Assembly: GCA_012963565.1 (NCBI GenBank)
Contig: DTVJ01000220.1
Coordinates: forward strand, 1-19,073
Length of the DNA: 19,073 nucleotides
Source: Piscirickettsiaceae bacterium
Lineage (GTDB): Bacteria > Pseudomonadota > Gammaproteobacteria > PS1 > Pseudothioglobaceae
Direction of reading: 5' to 3'
Below, one piece after another: positions 6,747 through 15,170 of the stretch. A program made the position numbers and the translations under genes. Position 1 is the stretch's first letter, and every line of letters begins with the position of its first letter. The notes under the pieces are model-generated. The model saw only the letters and a program-made list of their open reading frames with translations. It was not told the DNA's origin and ran no database searches.

Positions 6747-7973
6747 GATCATCAGCATATTTGGCACCCGTATGCCAAAATCCCTAATGAAGTTCCCACT
6801 TATTTGGTTGAGTCGGCTGATGGTGTCTATTTAAACCTACAAGGTGGTAAGCGAGTTGTTGATGGTATGAGTTCATGGTGGTCAACCATTCATGGTTATA
6901 ACCATTCCGTACTTAATAAAGCCGTTGAGAGCCAACTTGGCAAAATGTCACATGTTATGTTTGGTGGCCTCACTCACAAACCTGCCATTGATTTGGCCAA
7001 AACTCTGGTTGAGATCACACCAGAGAATTTAACCAAAGTATTTTTTACTGATTCAGGTTCAGTGTCAGTAGAAGTGGCATTAAAAATGGCATTACAATAT
7101 TGGTATAACAAAGACCAAATGGATAAACACAAGTTTGTTACCATTCGCGGTGGCTATCATGGCGATACTTTTGGTGCGATGAGCGTGTGTGATCCGGATA
7201 ACGGCATGCATCATTTGTTTTCTGGTGTATTACCACAACACTTTTTTGTGAAAAGCCCGTCTATGGTGTCGATGGATGAGGCACTGGAAGATTTAGAGTC
7301 AACCCTAAAGCAACATGCTGACTCAGTTGCGGCGATGATCTTGGAACCCGTTTTGCAAGGTGCAGGCGGCATGCGCATTTATAATCCGACGTACCTTGTT
7401 AAGGCAAAAGCGTTGTGTGATCAGTATGATGTGTTATTAATTCTAGATGAAATCGCCACAGGTTTTGGCCGTACAGGTGAATTATTTGCCTTAGAATATG
7501 CTGATATTGAGCCGGATATATTGTGTTTAGGCAAGGCATTAACAGGTGGTTACATGACACTCGCCGCTACACTAACAACGGATGATATTGCGAACACAGT
7601 AGGCACATTGATGCATGGTCCAACCTTTATGGCTAACCCATTAGCTTGCACCTTGGCCAATGCTAGTATTGAATTATTACTCAACTCACCTTGGCAAGAT
7701 AACATTGCCCGTATTGAAAAAATATTTCACGCTGAATTAGCACCACTCAAACAGCATGACAATGTCTTAGACGTACGTATTTTAGGTGCAATTGCTATAG
7801 TTGAAATGCGTGATGATATTGAGGTAGAATGGGCACAAAAGCGTTTAATTGAGCTTGGAATATGGTTAAGACCTTACGGTAAATTGCTCTATACCATGCC
7901 GCCATTTATCATCACAGATGATGCGCTGTTAACGATTACGAATGCGATTAAAACCGTTGTGGAAGAGTCATGA
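6735..7973 (+). CDS. bioA: Adenosylmethionine-8-amino-7-oxononanoate aminotransferase (biotin synthesis)
   Basis: BioA transfers an amino group from S-adenosylmethionine to 7-keto-8-aminopelargonate to make 7,8-diaminopelargonate, using pyridoxal phosphate. At 412 residues it has class III aminotransferase layout. The N-terminal QHIWHPYAK (7-15) and SSWWSTIHGYNH (46-57) are characteristic of BioA. Cofactor contacts include TDSGSVSVEVA (105-115), GGYHGDTFGAMS (139-150), D238 in LILDEIATGFGRTG, and the Schiff-base lysine K267 in CLGKALTGG. The start matches the family, but the ATG lies in a perfect inverted repeat and no Shine-Dalgarno sequence is visible. bioB, bioF, bioC and bioD are absent. 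The stop overlaps the start of the next gene by 4 bases (ATGA). Confidence 0.96.
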   Translation: MDTFDHQHIWHPYAKIPNEVPTYLVESADGVYLNLQGGKRVVDGMSSWWSTIHGYNHSVLNKAVESQLGKMSHVMFGGLTHKPAIDLAKTLVEITPENLTKVFFTDSGSVSVEVALKMALQYWYNKDQMDKHKFVTIRGGYHGDTFGAMSVCDPDNGMHHLFSGVLPQHFFVKSPSMVSMDEALEDLESTLKQHADSVAAMILEPVLQGAGGMRIYNPTYLVKAKALCDQYDVLLILDEIATGFGRTGELFALEYADIEPDILCLGKALTGGYMTLAATLTTDDIANTVGTLMHGPTFMANPLACTLANASIELLLNSPWQDNIARIEKIFHAELAPLKQHDNVLDVRILGAIAIVEMRDDIEVEWAQKRLIELGIWLRPYGKLLYTMPPFIITDDALLTITNAIKTVVEES

Positions 7974-8908
7974 AAATTTTAATGTTACTACTTGCTCTAT
8001 TGGTCTCATCAGTACAAGCTACTGAGTACGAAGAAGTGAGCGTTGAAGTTGAAGCGCAAAATCTGATTGGCAACGCTTATTATGTACCGGGTATGTCCGG
8101 CGCCGCCACGGAATACGAGGGTTTTATTTCTAATGCGGGTTTTGTAGTCACCAGTGACGGTGTCGTTGTATTTGATGCACTCGGTACACCATCGCTAGCT
8201 AATGCGATGCTTAGTGAGATTCGTAAAATTACCGATCAACCCATTAAAATTGTGGTGATGAGTCATTATCACGCAGATCATATTTATGGGTTGCAAGTAT
8301 TTAAAGACGAAGGTGCACAGATCTGGGCGCCAAAAGGCACGTGGGATTATCTTGATTCTGAGATAGCAGAGAATCTATTAGACTCACGTCGCGATTTATT
8401 GTTCCCTTGGGTAAATGATGAAACCTATTTGGTCAAGCCTGATCGTATTATCGACCAAGATACCAAGTTCAGTTTGGGAGAGCATCAATTTTTAATCAGC
8501 TATTTTGGCAAGGTGCATTCTGATGGTGATATGTCACTTTTAAGTGTGACTGATCAAACCCTTTATAGTGGCGATATTATCTTTGAAGGACGTATTCCTT
8601 TTGTGGGAGATGCTGATATTATTAAATGGGCAAAAACCCTAGATCGAGTTAGAAAAATAAGAGTCGGATATTTTGTGCCTGGGCATGGTGTTGCTTCCGA
8701 TCAGCCAAAACAGACCATGGATCTTACTTATCGTTACCTTAACTTTTTATTAGACAAGTTAAGTGTTGCAGTTGAAGAAATGAATCCATTCGGAGAAGTT
8801 TATGAAGCTATTGACTGGTCGGAATTCGAAGATGAGCCAGCTTTTGAAGCCGCTAATCGTAAAAATGCTTATGCAGTTTATCTATATTTAGAAAGGGTAT
8901 TAGATTAA
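7970..8908 (+). CDS. Exported metallo-beta-lactamase-fold hydrolase (SoxH / quinoprotein-relay-like)
   Basis: The 312-residue protein begins with a probable Sec signal peptide (residues 1-18, MKILMLLLALLVSSVQA, cleavage near AxA-T), so it should act in the periplasm. The metallo-beta-lactamase fold follows, with a complete dinuclear metal site: H99, H101, D103 and H104 in SHYHADH, H183 in KVHSDGD, D202 in YSGDIIF and H239 in VPGHG. The arrangement resembles SoxH and the 'quinoprotein relay system zinc metallohydrolase' families, some of which sit near thiosulfate or alcohol oxidation genes. The substrate is unknown. Its start overlaps the bioA stop by 4 bases, so the two are probably co-translated, although nothing in biotin synthesis needs a periplasmic hydrolase. 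I give no gene symbol because the subfamily is uncertain. Confidence 0.85.
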   Translation: MKILMLLLALLVSSVQATEYEEVSVEVEAQNLIGNAYYVPGMSGAATEYEGFISNAGFVVTSDGVVVFDALGTPSLANAMLSEIRKITDQPIKIVVMSHYHADHIYGLQVFKDEGAQIWAPKGTWDYLDSEIAENLLDSRRDLLFPWVNDETYLVKPDRIIDQDTKFSLGEHQFLISYFGKVHSDGDMSLLSVTDQTLYSGDIIFEGRIPFVGDADIIKWAKTLDRVRKIRVGYFVPGHGVASDQPKQTMDLTYRYLNFLLDKLSVAVEEMNPFGEVYEAIDWSEFEDEPAFEAANRKNAYAVYLYLERVLD

Positions 8909-8943
8909 CTTAATTATTTTTTAGCGCTGACAGCATAATTTAA

Positions 8944-8972
8944 TCTACCAAAATAAGGTCTTATGTTATGAT
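8944..8972 (+). promoter_or_regulatory. Candidate sigma-70 promoter for the EncFtn gene
   Basis: A near-consensus -10 element TATGAT lies at 8967-8972, with a weak -35 (TCTACC, 8944-8949) 17 bases upstream. This would start transcription near 8979, about 24 bases before the EncFtn start. I see no Fur box or IscR-type palindrome that would link it to iron control. Confidence 0.35.
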
Positions 8973-9002
8973 TCACCCGTATATAACCAACATGGGGGGA
9001 TT

Positions 9003-9287
9003 ATGGCTAACGAAGGCTATCATGAGTCAGAAGATAAGTTAACACAAGCAACTAAAGAAATGCACAAGGCGATCGTCTCTTTGATGGAAGAATTAGAAGC
9101 AATGGATTGGTACAACCAACGCATTGATGCTTGTGAGGATCAAGAACTTGCCAGTATTCTCGTACATAATAGGGACGAGGAAAAGGAACATGCTGCTATG
9201 TTGTTAGAATGGATTCGTAGACAAGATCCAGTACTTGATAAAGAATTAAGAGAATATTTGTTTACTAGCAATAAGATTACCCATTAA
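9003..9287 (+). CDS. Encapsulated-ferritin (EncFtn) family protein lacking a shell-targeting tail
   Basis: EncFtn proteins are two-helix ferritin-like ferroxidases that form a decameric ring and oxidise Fe(II); they normally sit inside an encapsulin nanocompartment that stores the iron. This 94-residue protein closely resembles the Rhodospirillum rubrum EncFtn core: KEMHKAIVSLMEELEAMDWYNQR (18-40) and LVHNRDEEKEHAAMLLEWIRRQDP (53-76). By alignment the ferroxidase ligands E30, E60 and H63 are present, as is W36. The protein stops just after LFTSNKITH, where the C-terminal extension with the encapsulin-targeting peptide would begin; in-frame codons past the stop do not encode one. No encapsulin shell gene lies in the window. 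A G-rich Shine-Dalgarno sequence (GGGGGGA, 8994-9000) precedes the ATG. The gene stands alone, with priA convergent 15 bases away. Confidence 0.87.
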   Translation: MANEGYHESEDKLTQATKEMHKAIVSLMEELEAMDWYNQRIDACEDQELASILVHNRDEEKEHAAMLLEWIRRQDPVLDKELREYLFTSNKITH

Positions 9288-9302
9288 CAGTTTGTTATAA
9301 AG

Positions 9303-11267
9303 TTACTCAATTGGATCGACATCCAAGTACCACCTAACTTTATTTTTTAATTTTAAGCTGTCAATATGCTCGTTAAAGGTTGCCAGCATTTGATGAAGTG
9401 CCGCTCTATCATTAGACTGCAAATATAAGTTGAAATAATAGTAATCTGATTTTTTCTCGATAACATTAGCCACTGGCCCCCAAATTTCTACCGTATCAAT
9501 CTTAATGTTACCAAGCAGACTAGCAACTTCACGTAAGAAATCCTCGGCATTTTGTTTGTTTTTGGCATTCGCACACAATAAAGCTTGATGAGAAAATGGT
9601 GGCATCATCGCACTATGGCGCTGCTTGAGTAAGTTGCTAGCAAATTGTGTATAGCGATTTGATAACACATAACTAAAAATTGGGTGATCTGGGTAGCGGG
9701 TTTGAATTACGACTTCGCCTTGTTCTTTAACTCGGCCGGCACGACCAGAGACTTGAATCAGTAGTTGTGCTAAGTGCTCAGTGGCACGAAAATCGAGTGA
9801 CAGCAATCCTGCATCAATATCTAGAATACTTACCATCGCCAGATTAGAAAAATCATGGCCTTTGGCAAGCATTTGCGTACCCACAATGATGCACGGTTCC
9901 CCGGAGTTAATTTGTTCTAAGTGTTCGGCAAAGGCTTTTTTACGCCGCGTCGTGTCACGGTCAATACGAATAATAGGTGTGTCCGAAAAGTGTGATGCAA
10001 GCGTTTCTTCTAACCTTTCTGTGCCGTAACCAAGCACTTCAAGGCTAGGTTGTTTACAATCTGGGCAGGTGTGTTCTGGCATTTGCTCATCACCACAATG
10101 GTGGCATTTAAGACGATTGATATGGCGATGGTAAATCATGCCTGAGTCGCAATGACTGCACTGTGCTTTCCAGCCACATTCTTTGCAGTAATATACCGGC
10201 GCATAGCCACGTCGGTTAATAAACAACATCACTTGTTTACCTTGCTGTAAATATTGCTGCATTTTTTCAATTAGTAAGGCAGACAATGCACCATCAAAAT
10301 GATTACGCATATCGATCAAACTCACTTTTGGTAGGGTTGCTCCACCTGCACGTTGGGTCAGTGTGAGACGTGTGATTTTTTTATCCATCACATTCTTCAA
10401 CGTTTCTAACGATGGCGTTGCAGTACCTAAAACCAATGGTATGTCGGCTTGCTTCGCACGTATAAAACTTAGATCTCTGGCTGAATAACGAAAGCTAGAT
10501 TGCTGTTTAAATGAGCCATCATGCTCCTCATCAATAATAATTAAACCCAAATCTGGCATTGGTGCAAAAATCGCACTACGCGTGCCAAGCACCACGCCGG
10601 CTTCACCATTTTTCGCCATAAGATAAGCATCTAGTTTTTGGGTTTCATTGAGTTGCGAGTGAATAGCCACCACTTTAGTTTTGAGTCGGGACTCAAATCG
10701 AGCAAGCATCTGTGGGGTGAGGCCAATCTCAGGCACCAGTACCAACACTTGCTTACCTTGATCAAGCAAAGCTTGAGTAATACGCAAGTAAACTTCTGTT
10801 TTTCCACTACCGGTGACACCATGGAGTAAAAACCCATGGTAGGCATTTTGTGCATTTAGAATTTTTTGAATGGCATGGTTTTGTTCGTCAGTGATTTCAA
10901 AATCAGGATTACTGGTTTTAGTTGGCAAGCCTACCACTTTTTTAATAACGGCATCTTTACCCAGACGTAAGTTTTTTGGTAATGCTGCTGAGATCACCTC
11001 ACCAATCGGGTGGTGATAATACTTGGCTGACCAAAATAAGAAATCGAGAATAGGTTTGTCTAGAATCGGCGTATTATCTAGCACTTCTTCGACAGATTTA
11101 AGTTTGTCAAAATCGCTTTTATCTTTGTGTGCTAGGACGATACCTACTACTTTTTTACGAATAAAAGGCACCTTAACGCGCGCGCCAATTACCACCTCTT
11201 GATCACACAAGTAATCGAAGGTTTTGTTTAATGGCACCGGAATGGCAACTTCAATGATTGACGACAA
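9303..11267 (-). CDS. priA: Primosomal protein N' (replication restart helicase PriA)
   Basis: PriA recognises stalled forks and D-loops, unwinds the lagging strand 3'-5' and begins reloading the replicative helicase. The 654-residue product is shorter than the roughly 730 residues of E. coli PriA but has every domain. The N-terminal DNA-binding region opens with VAIPVPLNKTFDYL (7-20). Walker A is at 150-157 (GVTGSGKT), the Walker B DEEH at 246-249, GTATPS at 281-286, and motif VI QVSGRAGR at 505-512. Eight zinc-binding cysteines lie at 361, 364, 370, 373, 388, 391, 401 and 404. The start is a TTG at 11267; it aligns with the family N-terminus and no in-frame ATG competes. No clear Shine-Dalgarno sequence precedes it. 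It is divergent from ybeY across 65 bases. Confidence 0.96.
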   Translation of the reverse strand: MSSIIEVAIPVPLNKTFDYLCDQEVVIGARVKVPFIRKKVVGIVLAHKDKSDFDKLKSVEEVLDNTPILDKPILDFLFWSAKYYHHPIGEVISAALPKNLRLGKDAVIKKVVGLPTKTSNPDFEITDEQNHAIQKILNAQNAYHGFLLHGVTGSGKTEVYLRITQALLDQGKQVLVLVPEIGLTPQMLARFESRLKTKVVAIHSQLNETQKLDAYLMAKNGEAGVVLGTRSAIFAPMPDLGLIIIDEEHDGSFKQQSSFRYSARDLSFIRAKQADIPLVLGTATPSLETLKNVMDKKITRLTLTQRAGGATLPKVSLIDMRNHFDGALSALLIEKMQQYLQQGKQVMLFINRRGYAPVYYCKECGWKAQCSHCDSGMIYHRHINRLKCHHCGDEQMPEHTCPDCKQPSLEVLGYGTERLEETLASHFSDTPIIRIDRDTTRRKKAFAEHLEQINSGEPCIIVGTQMLAKGHDFSNLAMVSILDIDAGLLSLDFRATEHLAQLLIQVSGRAGRVKEQGEVVIQTRYPDHPIFSYVLSNRYTQFASNLLKQRHSAMMPPFSHQALLCANAKNKQNAEDFLREVASLLGNIKIDTVEIWGPVANVIEKKSDYYYFNLYLQSNDRAALHQMLATFNEHIDSLKLKNKVRWYLDVDPIE

Positions 11268-11332
11268 AGTAAAATGCTTTAAGATTAAAATAAATCATTT
11301 TATCAATAAATATCATTGACCCAAGATTAAGT

Positions 11333-11773
11333 ATGGTTGTTATTCAAAATAGTATTAATGACTCATCTATTGATGAGAAGGATCTAGCAAATACTTTACA
11401 ACAGGTGATTGATGATCTTGACAAAGGCGAGAGCGAATTACTGATTCGCATTGTTGATAAAGATGAAATTCAAACGCTAAATAAAACCTATCGTCATCAA
11501 GATAAACCGACCAATGTTTTGTCATTTGAGAGTGATTTACCTGTTGAAATTGATGAAGCAATTCTAGGTGATGTGGTGATTTGCACTGAAATAGTAGCCG
11601 AGGAGGCTAAAGCACAAAATAAAACCTTTGATGAACATTTAACTCATATGGCTATCCATGGTACTTTGCATTTGTTAGGTTATGACCATATCGAGTCTGA
11701 AGATGCTAAACAGATGGAAAATTTAGAGATAAAAATTCTAGAAAAAATAAAGATTGCTAATCCCTATGAATAA
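11333..11773 (+). CDS. ybeY: Endoribonuclease YbeY (16S rRNA maturation factor)
   Basis: YbeY is a zinc-dependent endoribonuclease involved in 16S rRNA 3' processing and ribosome quality control. The 146-residue protein is of normal length. The metal site H109, H113 and H119 lies in HGTLHLLGYDH. Upstream, the conserved LNKTYRHQDKPTNVLSF block is at about 49-65 and ILGDVVI at 77-83. In many gammaproteobacteria ybeY follows phoH (ybeZ) and precedes ybeX; here it stands alone between divergent priA and convergent tilS. Its TAA stop is immediately adjacent to the tilS stop on the other strand, with no base between. Confidence 0.96.
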   Translation: MVVIQNSINDSSIDEKDLANTLQQVIDDLDKGESELLIRIVDKDEIQTLNKTYRHQDKPTNVLSFESDLPVEIDEAILGDVVICTEIVAEEAKAQNKTFDEHLTHMAIHGTLHLLGYDHIESEDAKQMENLEIKILEKIKIANPYE

Positions 11774-12946
11774 TTAATCTTCTGCTAGTTTTCCGATACG
11801 CTCCATCGCCTTTAATTCATCATCAAGATAGTACATTCTAAGACTACTACGCTCCCAAGGCGGGATATTTGCCTCATGCAAGACCTTTTTTAACGATTGA
11901 GAGTGTTTTTTTCCAGGTAATTTTATGCGTTGACCATCTTCACGGTAGCGAATGGAAAAATTTGGCAGATTTTTAAATTCTTCGTGAAACGGGCAAAAAT
12001 CCTCTTTTATATCTGCCTTAATATCAATAAAATAAAGTTCATTTTGGTAGCGTCTAACCTCATATTGATCCCAGCAAACTAAAGGTTTAGCATCATCTTT
12101 AGCAAATAGGACTTCGATAATTTGCATCATCACTTTATCAGAAGGTGATAAAAAATCTAGTGAGTTTAAGTGATATCTAATCACGTTCTTAAGTCGGTGT
12201 GTGTCAAGCTTAATTAACTTTGCAACATTTAGGCGATTATCGTTACTAATGAGTTGGTGCTCTTTAATATCAATTAAAGCTAGGGCGTGGGTCAATTGTA
12301 GAGCTTCTGATTGATGTTTAGCGCTTCTACATAAGATTTTTGTTAAATTTTTATACACAGTTGACAGCTGTGGAATCACTTCTAATCTTAAAAAATTACG
12401 GCGGAAATTAGTATCGGTATTGCTGTCATCTTCAATCCAAGCTAAATGATGCTCATTAGCATAATTGAGAATTTCTGATTTTGCAACATTCAACAAAGGT
12501 CGATAATGGACACCTTTACCCAGCGGCTTTGATTTTGGCATGGCAGCTAATCCTGCGACACCACTGCCACGGAAGAGTTGCAATAAGAGAGTTTCTGCTT
12601 GGTCATTTTGATGATGCGCCGTACACAGCACCTCATTTTCTTCTAAACTGAGAGATAATGAATGATAGCGTTTTTTACGTGCATTTTCTTCAATGTTAGA
12701 TTCATTTTCAATGAAGATATCGATATTTAAATAATCAATATTTAAGGTCTTACACAATTTTTTGCAAAATTTATCCCACTCCGAGCAGTGTTTCGATAAG
12801 TGATGATTGCAATGAATGGCTCTTAGATTGTTGGGGTAATGTGTATACAGAAAATGCAGTAGAACAACCGAGTCGATACCGCCACTCAGGGCGAGAACTA
12901 TATTTTTATCCTTAAGGAAAGGGTCTTTATTCTTTAAATTTTCCAA
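11774..12946 (-). CDS. tilS: tRNA(Ile)-lysidine synthase
   Basis: TilS ligates lysine to C34 of the tRNA-Ile with anticodon CAU, converting it to read AUA instead of AUG; the reaction is ATP-dependent and essential. The 390-residue protein has the N-type ATP-pyrophosphatase P-loop SGGIDS at 21-26, AIHCNHHLS at about 43-51, and the LLLQLFRGSGVAGLAAMP segment. The C-terminal domain shows RYREDGQRIKLPG and the KKVLHEANIPPWERSS block, both typical of TilS. No ATG is available near the conserved N-terminus; the start is a TTG at 12946. It lies inside the end of accA (20-base overlap), with AGG a few bases upstream as a weak ribosome-binding site. Expression is therefore probably coupled to accA. 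Confidence 0.95.
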   Translation of the reverse strand: MENLKNKDPFLKDKNIVLALSGGIDSVVLLHFLYTHYPNNLRAIHCNHHLSKHCSEWDKFCKKLCKTLNIDYLNIDIFIENESNIEENARKKRYHSLSLSLEENEVLCTAHHQNDQAETLLLQLFRGSGVAGLAAMPKSKPLGKGVHYRPLLNVAKSEILNYANEHHLAWIEDDSNTDTNFRRNFLRLEVIPQLSTVYKNLTKILCRSAKHQSEALQLTHALALIDIKEHQLISNDNRLNVAKLIKLDTHRLKNVIRYHLNSLDFLSPSDKVMMQIIEVLFAKDDAKPLVCWDQYEVRRYQNELYFIDIKADIKEDFCPFHEEFKNLPNFSIRYREDGQRIKLPGKKHSQSLKKVLHEANIPPWERSSLRMYYLDDELKAMERIGKLAED

Positions 12947-13877
12947 AGCCTAAGAGTTTCTCCTGTCTGGCTTGAAGTAACTTATCAGTGCTCATTTTAC
13001 TCACTGCTTGAAGTTGTTTTTTTAAGGCATTTTTGAGTAAACGTTTTGCTTCATCGGGGTCTCGATGAATACCACCTAATGGTTCACCGATGATTTCATC
13101 AATCAAACCTTCTTTTTTCAAGTGTGAACTGGTAAGCTTAAGAGACTCAGCAGCAATATTGGCTTTAGCGGCATCTTTATAAAGAATGGAAGCACAGCCT
13201 TCCGGTGAAATCACTGAGTAAATACTATATTCAAACATCATCATCACATCAGCCACACCAATCGCTAGCGCACCACCAGAACCACCTTCGCCAATCACCA
13301 CCGAGATAATCGGCGTAGCCAAGGTTGACATCTCGAATAAGTTTCTAGCAATAGCCTCACTTTGGCCACGCTCTTCTGCGCCAATGCCTGGGTAGGCGCC
13401 TGGAGTATCAATAAAAGTAATCACTGGCAATGAGAATTTCTCAGCCATTTTCATTAAACGCAATGCCTTACGATAACCTTCAGGGCGAGCCATACCAAAA
13501 TTGTATTTGATCTTATCTTTAGTAGATCGACCTTTTTGTTGGCCGATAAACATTACTGGTTGACCGTCTAATTTAGCAATACCACCAACGATAGCATGAT
13601 CATCAGCAAAAGCACGATCACCATGGAGTTCGGTAAATTCATCAAATACATCATCGATGTAATCCAGTGTATAAAGTCGTTGTGGATGTCTAGCCAATTG
13701 CGAGACCTGCCAGTCACTCAAGGATGAAAATATCTTTTTAGTCAGTGCACTACTTTTGTCTCTTAGCGCTTCCAATTCTTTAACAATATCGGCTTTATCT
13801 TGAATATTACTAAGCGCGTGAATTTTGCCCTCTAAGTCAGCAATCGGTTGTTCAAAATCAAGATAATCTAAATTCAT
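12927..13877 (-). CDS. accA: Acetyl-CoA carboxylase carboxyltransferase subunit alpha
   Basis: AccA pairs with AccD to form the carboxyltransferase that moves the carboxyl group from biotin on AccB to acetyl-CoA, making malonyl-CoA for fatty acids. The 316-residue length is that of E. coli AccA. Conserved blocks include MNLDYLDFEQPIADLEGKI at the N-terminus, RPYTLDYI-like RLYTLDYIDDVFDEF, the long FGMARPEGYRKALRLMKMA stretch, TFIDTPGAYPGIGAEERGQ, and GGSGGALAIGVADVMMM followed by YSVISPEGCASILYKDA. The ATG at 13877 matches the family start. The end overlaps tilS by 20 bases. accA beside tilS is a common gammaproteobacterial order. The carboxylase needs biotin, the product of the pathway that includes bioA at 6735. 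Confidence 0.98.
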   Translation of the reverse strand: MNLDYLDFEQPIADLEGKIHALSNIQDKADIVKELEALRDKSSALTKKIFSSLSDWQVSQLARHPQRLYTLDYIDDVFDEFTELHGDRAFADDHAIVGGIAKLDGQPVMFIGQQKGRSTKDKIKYNFGMARPEGYRKALRLMKMAEKFSLPVITFIDTPGAYPGIGAEERGQSEAIARNLFEMSTLATPIISVVIGEGGSGGALAIGVADVMMMFEYSIYSVISPEGCASILYKDAAKANIAAESLKLTSSHLKKEGLIDEIIGEPLGGIHRDPDEAKRLLKNALKKQLQAVSKMSTDKLLQARQEKLLGFGKFKE

Positions 13878-13935
13878 AGTTGCGCAAATGTCTCTAAGTT
13901 AAAATTGGTATTCATAATATTTGAAATTATAGCAG

Positions 13936-14544
13936 ATGGACTTACTCACACTACTGTCTTTAACCTTTGCCACATTTATCTATGCCATCTCTCCTGGGCC
14001 GGGGTTATTTGCCGTATTAGCTACCTCAACTCGTTATGGTGCAATCCCTGCCTTATGGCTTTCGATCGGTCATGTAGTTGGCGATATTTTGTATGTCTCT
14101 GTGGCAATGTTTGCGCTAACTGTCTTGGCACAAACCATTGAACAAAGCATGGTGTATGTAAAGTTTTTTGGTGCGACTTATTTACTCTTTATTGGCTATC
14201 AACAGTGGCATTCAAAGGGTGTGAGTTTTGAGTCGGATAGTGAGAGAAAATCTATTATTAAGCTGTTATTTGCGGGTTTTCTGGTGGGCGGCACCAATCC
14301 AAAAACCATTATTTTTTATTTATCTTTTTTGCCAATTTTTATTAATTTGAACAATCTAACTTTGACAACTGAAGTTCAGGTGATTGTGGTGGTGGGCGTC
14401 ACTGTTTTGTTTGTGCTTAGCTTGGCGAATGTGTTGGGTTTAAAACTACGTGAGCATATTGAAAAACCTGAAGTGATAAAAAAAGTCAACAAAATAACCG
14501 GTATTACGATGATGTTGGTTGGTGTGTTTGTAGCAATGTATTAA
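13936..14544 (+). CDS. LysE/RhtB-family exporter, first copy
   Basis: A 202-residue inner-membrane protein with about six hydrophobic helices, the size and layout of the LysE/RhtB amino acid exporter family. The family hallmark SPGPG is at residues 19-23 in the first helix. Other typical blocks are the helix after VKFFGATYLLFIGYQQW (about 75-91) and GFLVGGTNPKTIIFYLSFLP (about 114-133), where NPK is strongly conserved. The substrate cannot be read from sequence; homoserine, threonine, leucine and lysine are all handled by relatives. A near-identical arrangement follows 14 bases downstream, then an EamA transporter. The gene is divergent from accA across 58 bases. Confidence 0.9.
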   Translation: MDLLTLLSLTFATFIYAISPGPGLFAVLATSTRYGAIPALWLSIGHVVGDILYVSVAMFALTVLAQTIEQSMVYVKFFGATYLLFIGYQQWHSKGVSFESDSERKSIIKLLFAGFLVGGTNPKTIIFYLSFLPIFINLNNLTLTTEVQVIVVVGVTVLFVLSLANVLGLKLREHIEKPEVIKKVNKITGITMMLVGVFVAMY

Positions 14545-14558
14545 GTAGAATACCTGCC

Positions 14559-15170
14559 ATGGATAATTATCAATTTATTTCATTGCTCTTGATTGCTGTG
14601 GTGTTTGTCATCTCGCCAGGTCCAGGCACCTTAGCCGTATTTTCAAAAAGCCTATCGCAAGGTTTTGCATCCGCTTTTTACTTATCATTCGGTATGGTAT
14701 TGAGTGATTTGGTGTACTTAACTGCGGTTATTTATTCACTCGATGTATTTGCAGAGGCAATCATTCCAATCATGGATATTGTCAAAGTGCTGGGCGGTGT
14801 TTACTTGATTTATTTAGGGTTTAATACTTGGCATGCAAACAAAATTGAGCCGAATCAGCACCTACCTAACCAAGCCAACACTAAAGAATTATCTACAGGG
14901 TTTTTAATCGGTATCACTAATCCCAAGGTGATGGTTTTTTATATTGCCGTATTACCCGCTTTTATGGATTTATCTCAAGTTAATATGACTCATGGCGCGC
15001 AAATATTAGCCACTGTTGGGCTAGGATTGTTATTAGGTATTAGCGTTTTTAATTTTGCGGCATCAAAATTACGACAGCTATTCGATAGCCATGGCAGCAT
15101 GGGTCGGCGTATTCACCAAATAAGCGGTTCTATTATGATGTTGGTGGGTGTATTGTTGGCGCTATCATGA
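14559..15170 (+). CDS. LysE/RhtB-family exporter, second copy
   Basis: A 203-residue membrane protein of the same family as its upstream neighbour. It has SPGPG at residues 19-23, VKVLGGVYLIYLGFNTW in the third helix region, GFLIGITNPKVMVFYIAVLP, and the C-terminal helix ISGSIMMLVGVLLALS, closely echoing ITGIMMLVGVFVAMY-type residues at the end of the first copy. The two share positions of all motifs but differ widely elsewhere, so they are old tandem paralogues rather than a recent duplication, and may handle different amino acids. Its TGA stop overlaps the ATG of the following EamA gene (ATGA), so the three exporters form one operon. Confidence 0.9.
   Translation: MDNYQFISLLLIAVVFVISPGPGTLAVFSKSLSQGFASAFYLSFGMVLSDLVYLTAVIYSLDVFAEAIIPIMDIVKVLGGVYLIYLGFNTWHANKIEPNQHLPNQANTKELSTGFLIGITNPKVMVFYIAVLPAFMDLSQVNMTHGAQILATVGLGLLLGISVFNFAASKLRQLFDSHGSMGRRIHQISGSIMMLVGVLLALS

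Noticed and set aside
6723..6750. Intrinsic terminator for gph
   Set aside because: The hairpin is not followed by a T-run and it overlaps the bioA start.
9288..9302. Frameshifted encapsulin-targeting tail after the EncFtn stop
   Set aside because: In-frame codons past the stop do not resemble the known targeting peptide, and the next gene (priA, opposite strand) ends 15 bases away.
13905..14141. Plus-strand frame overlapping the first LysE-type gene
   Set aside because: Cysteine- and tryptophan-rich out-of-frame reading; the overlapping frame has SPGPG and NPK motifs of LysE exporters.
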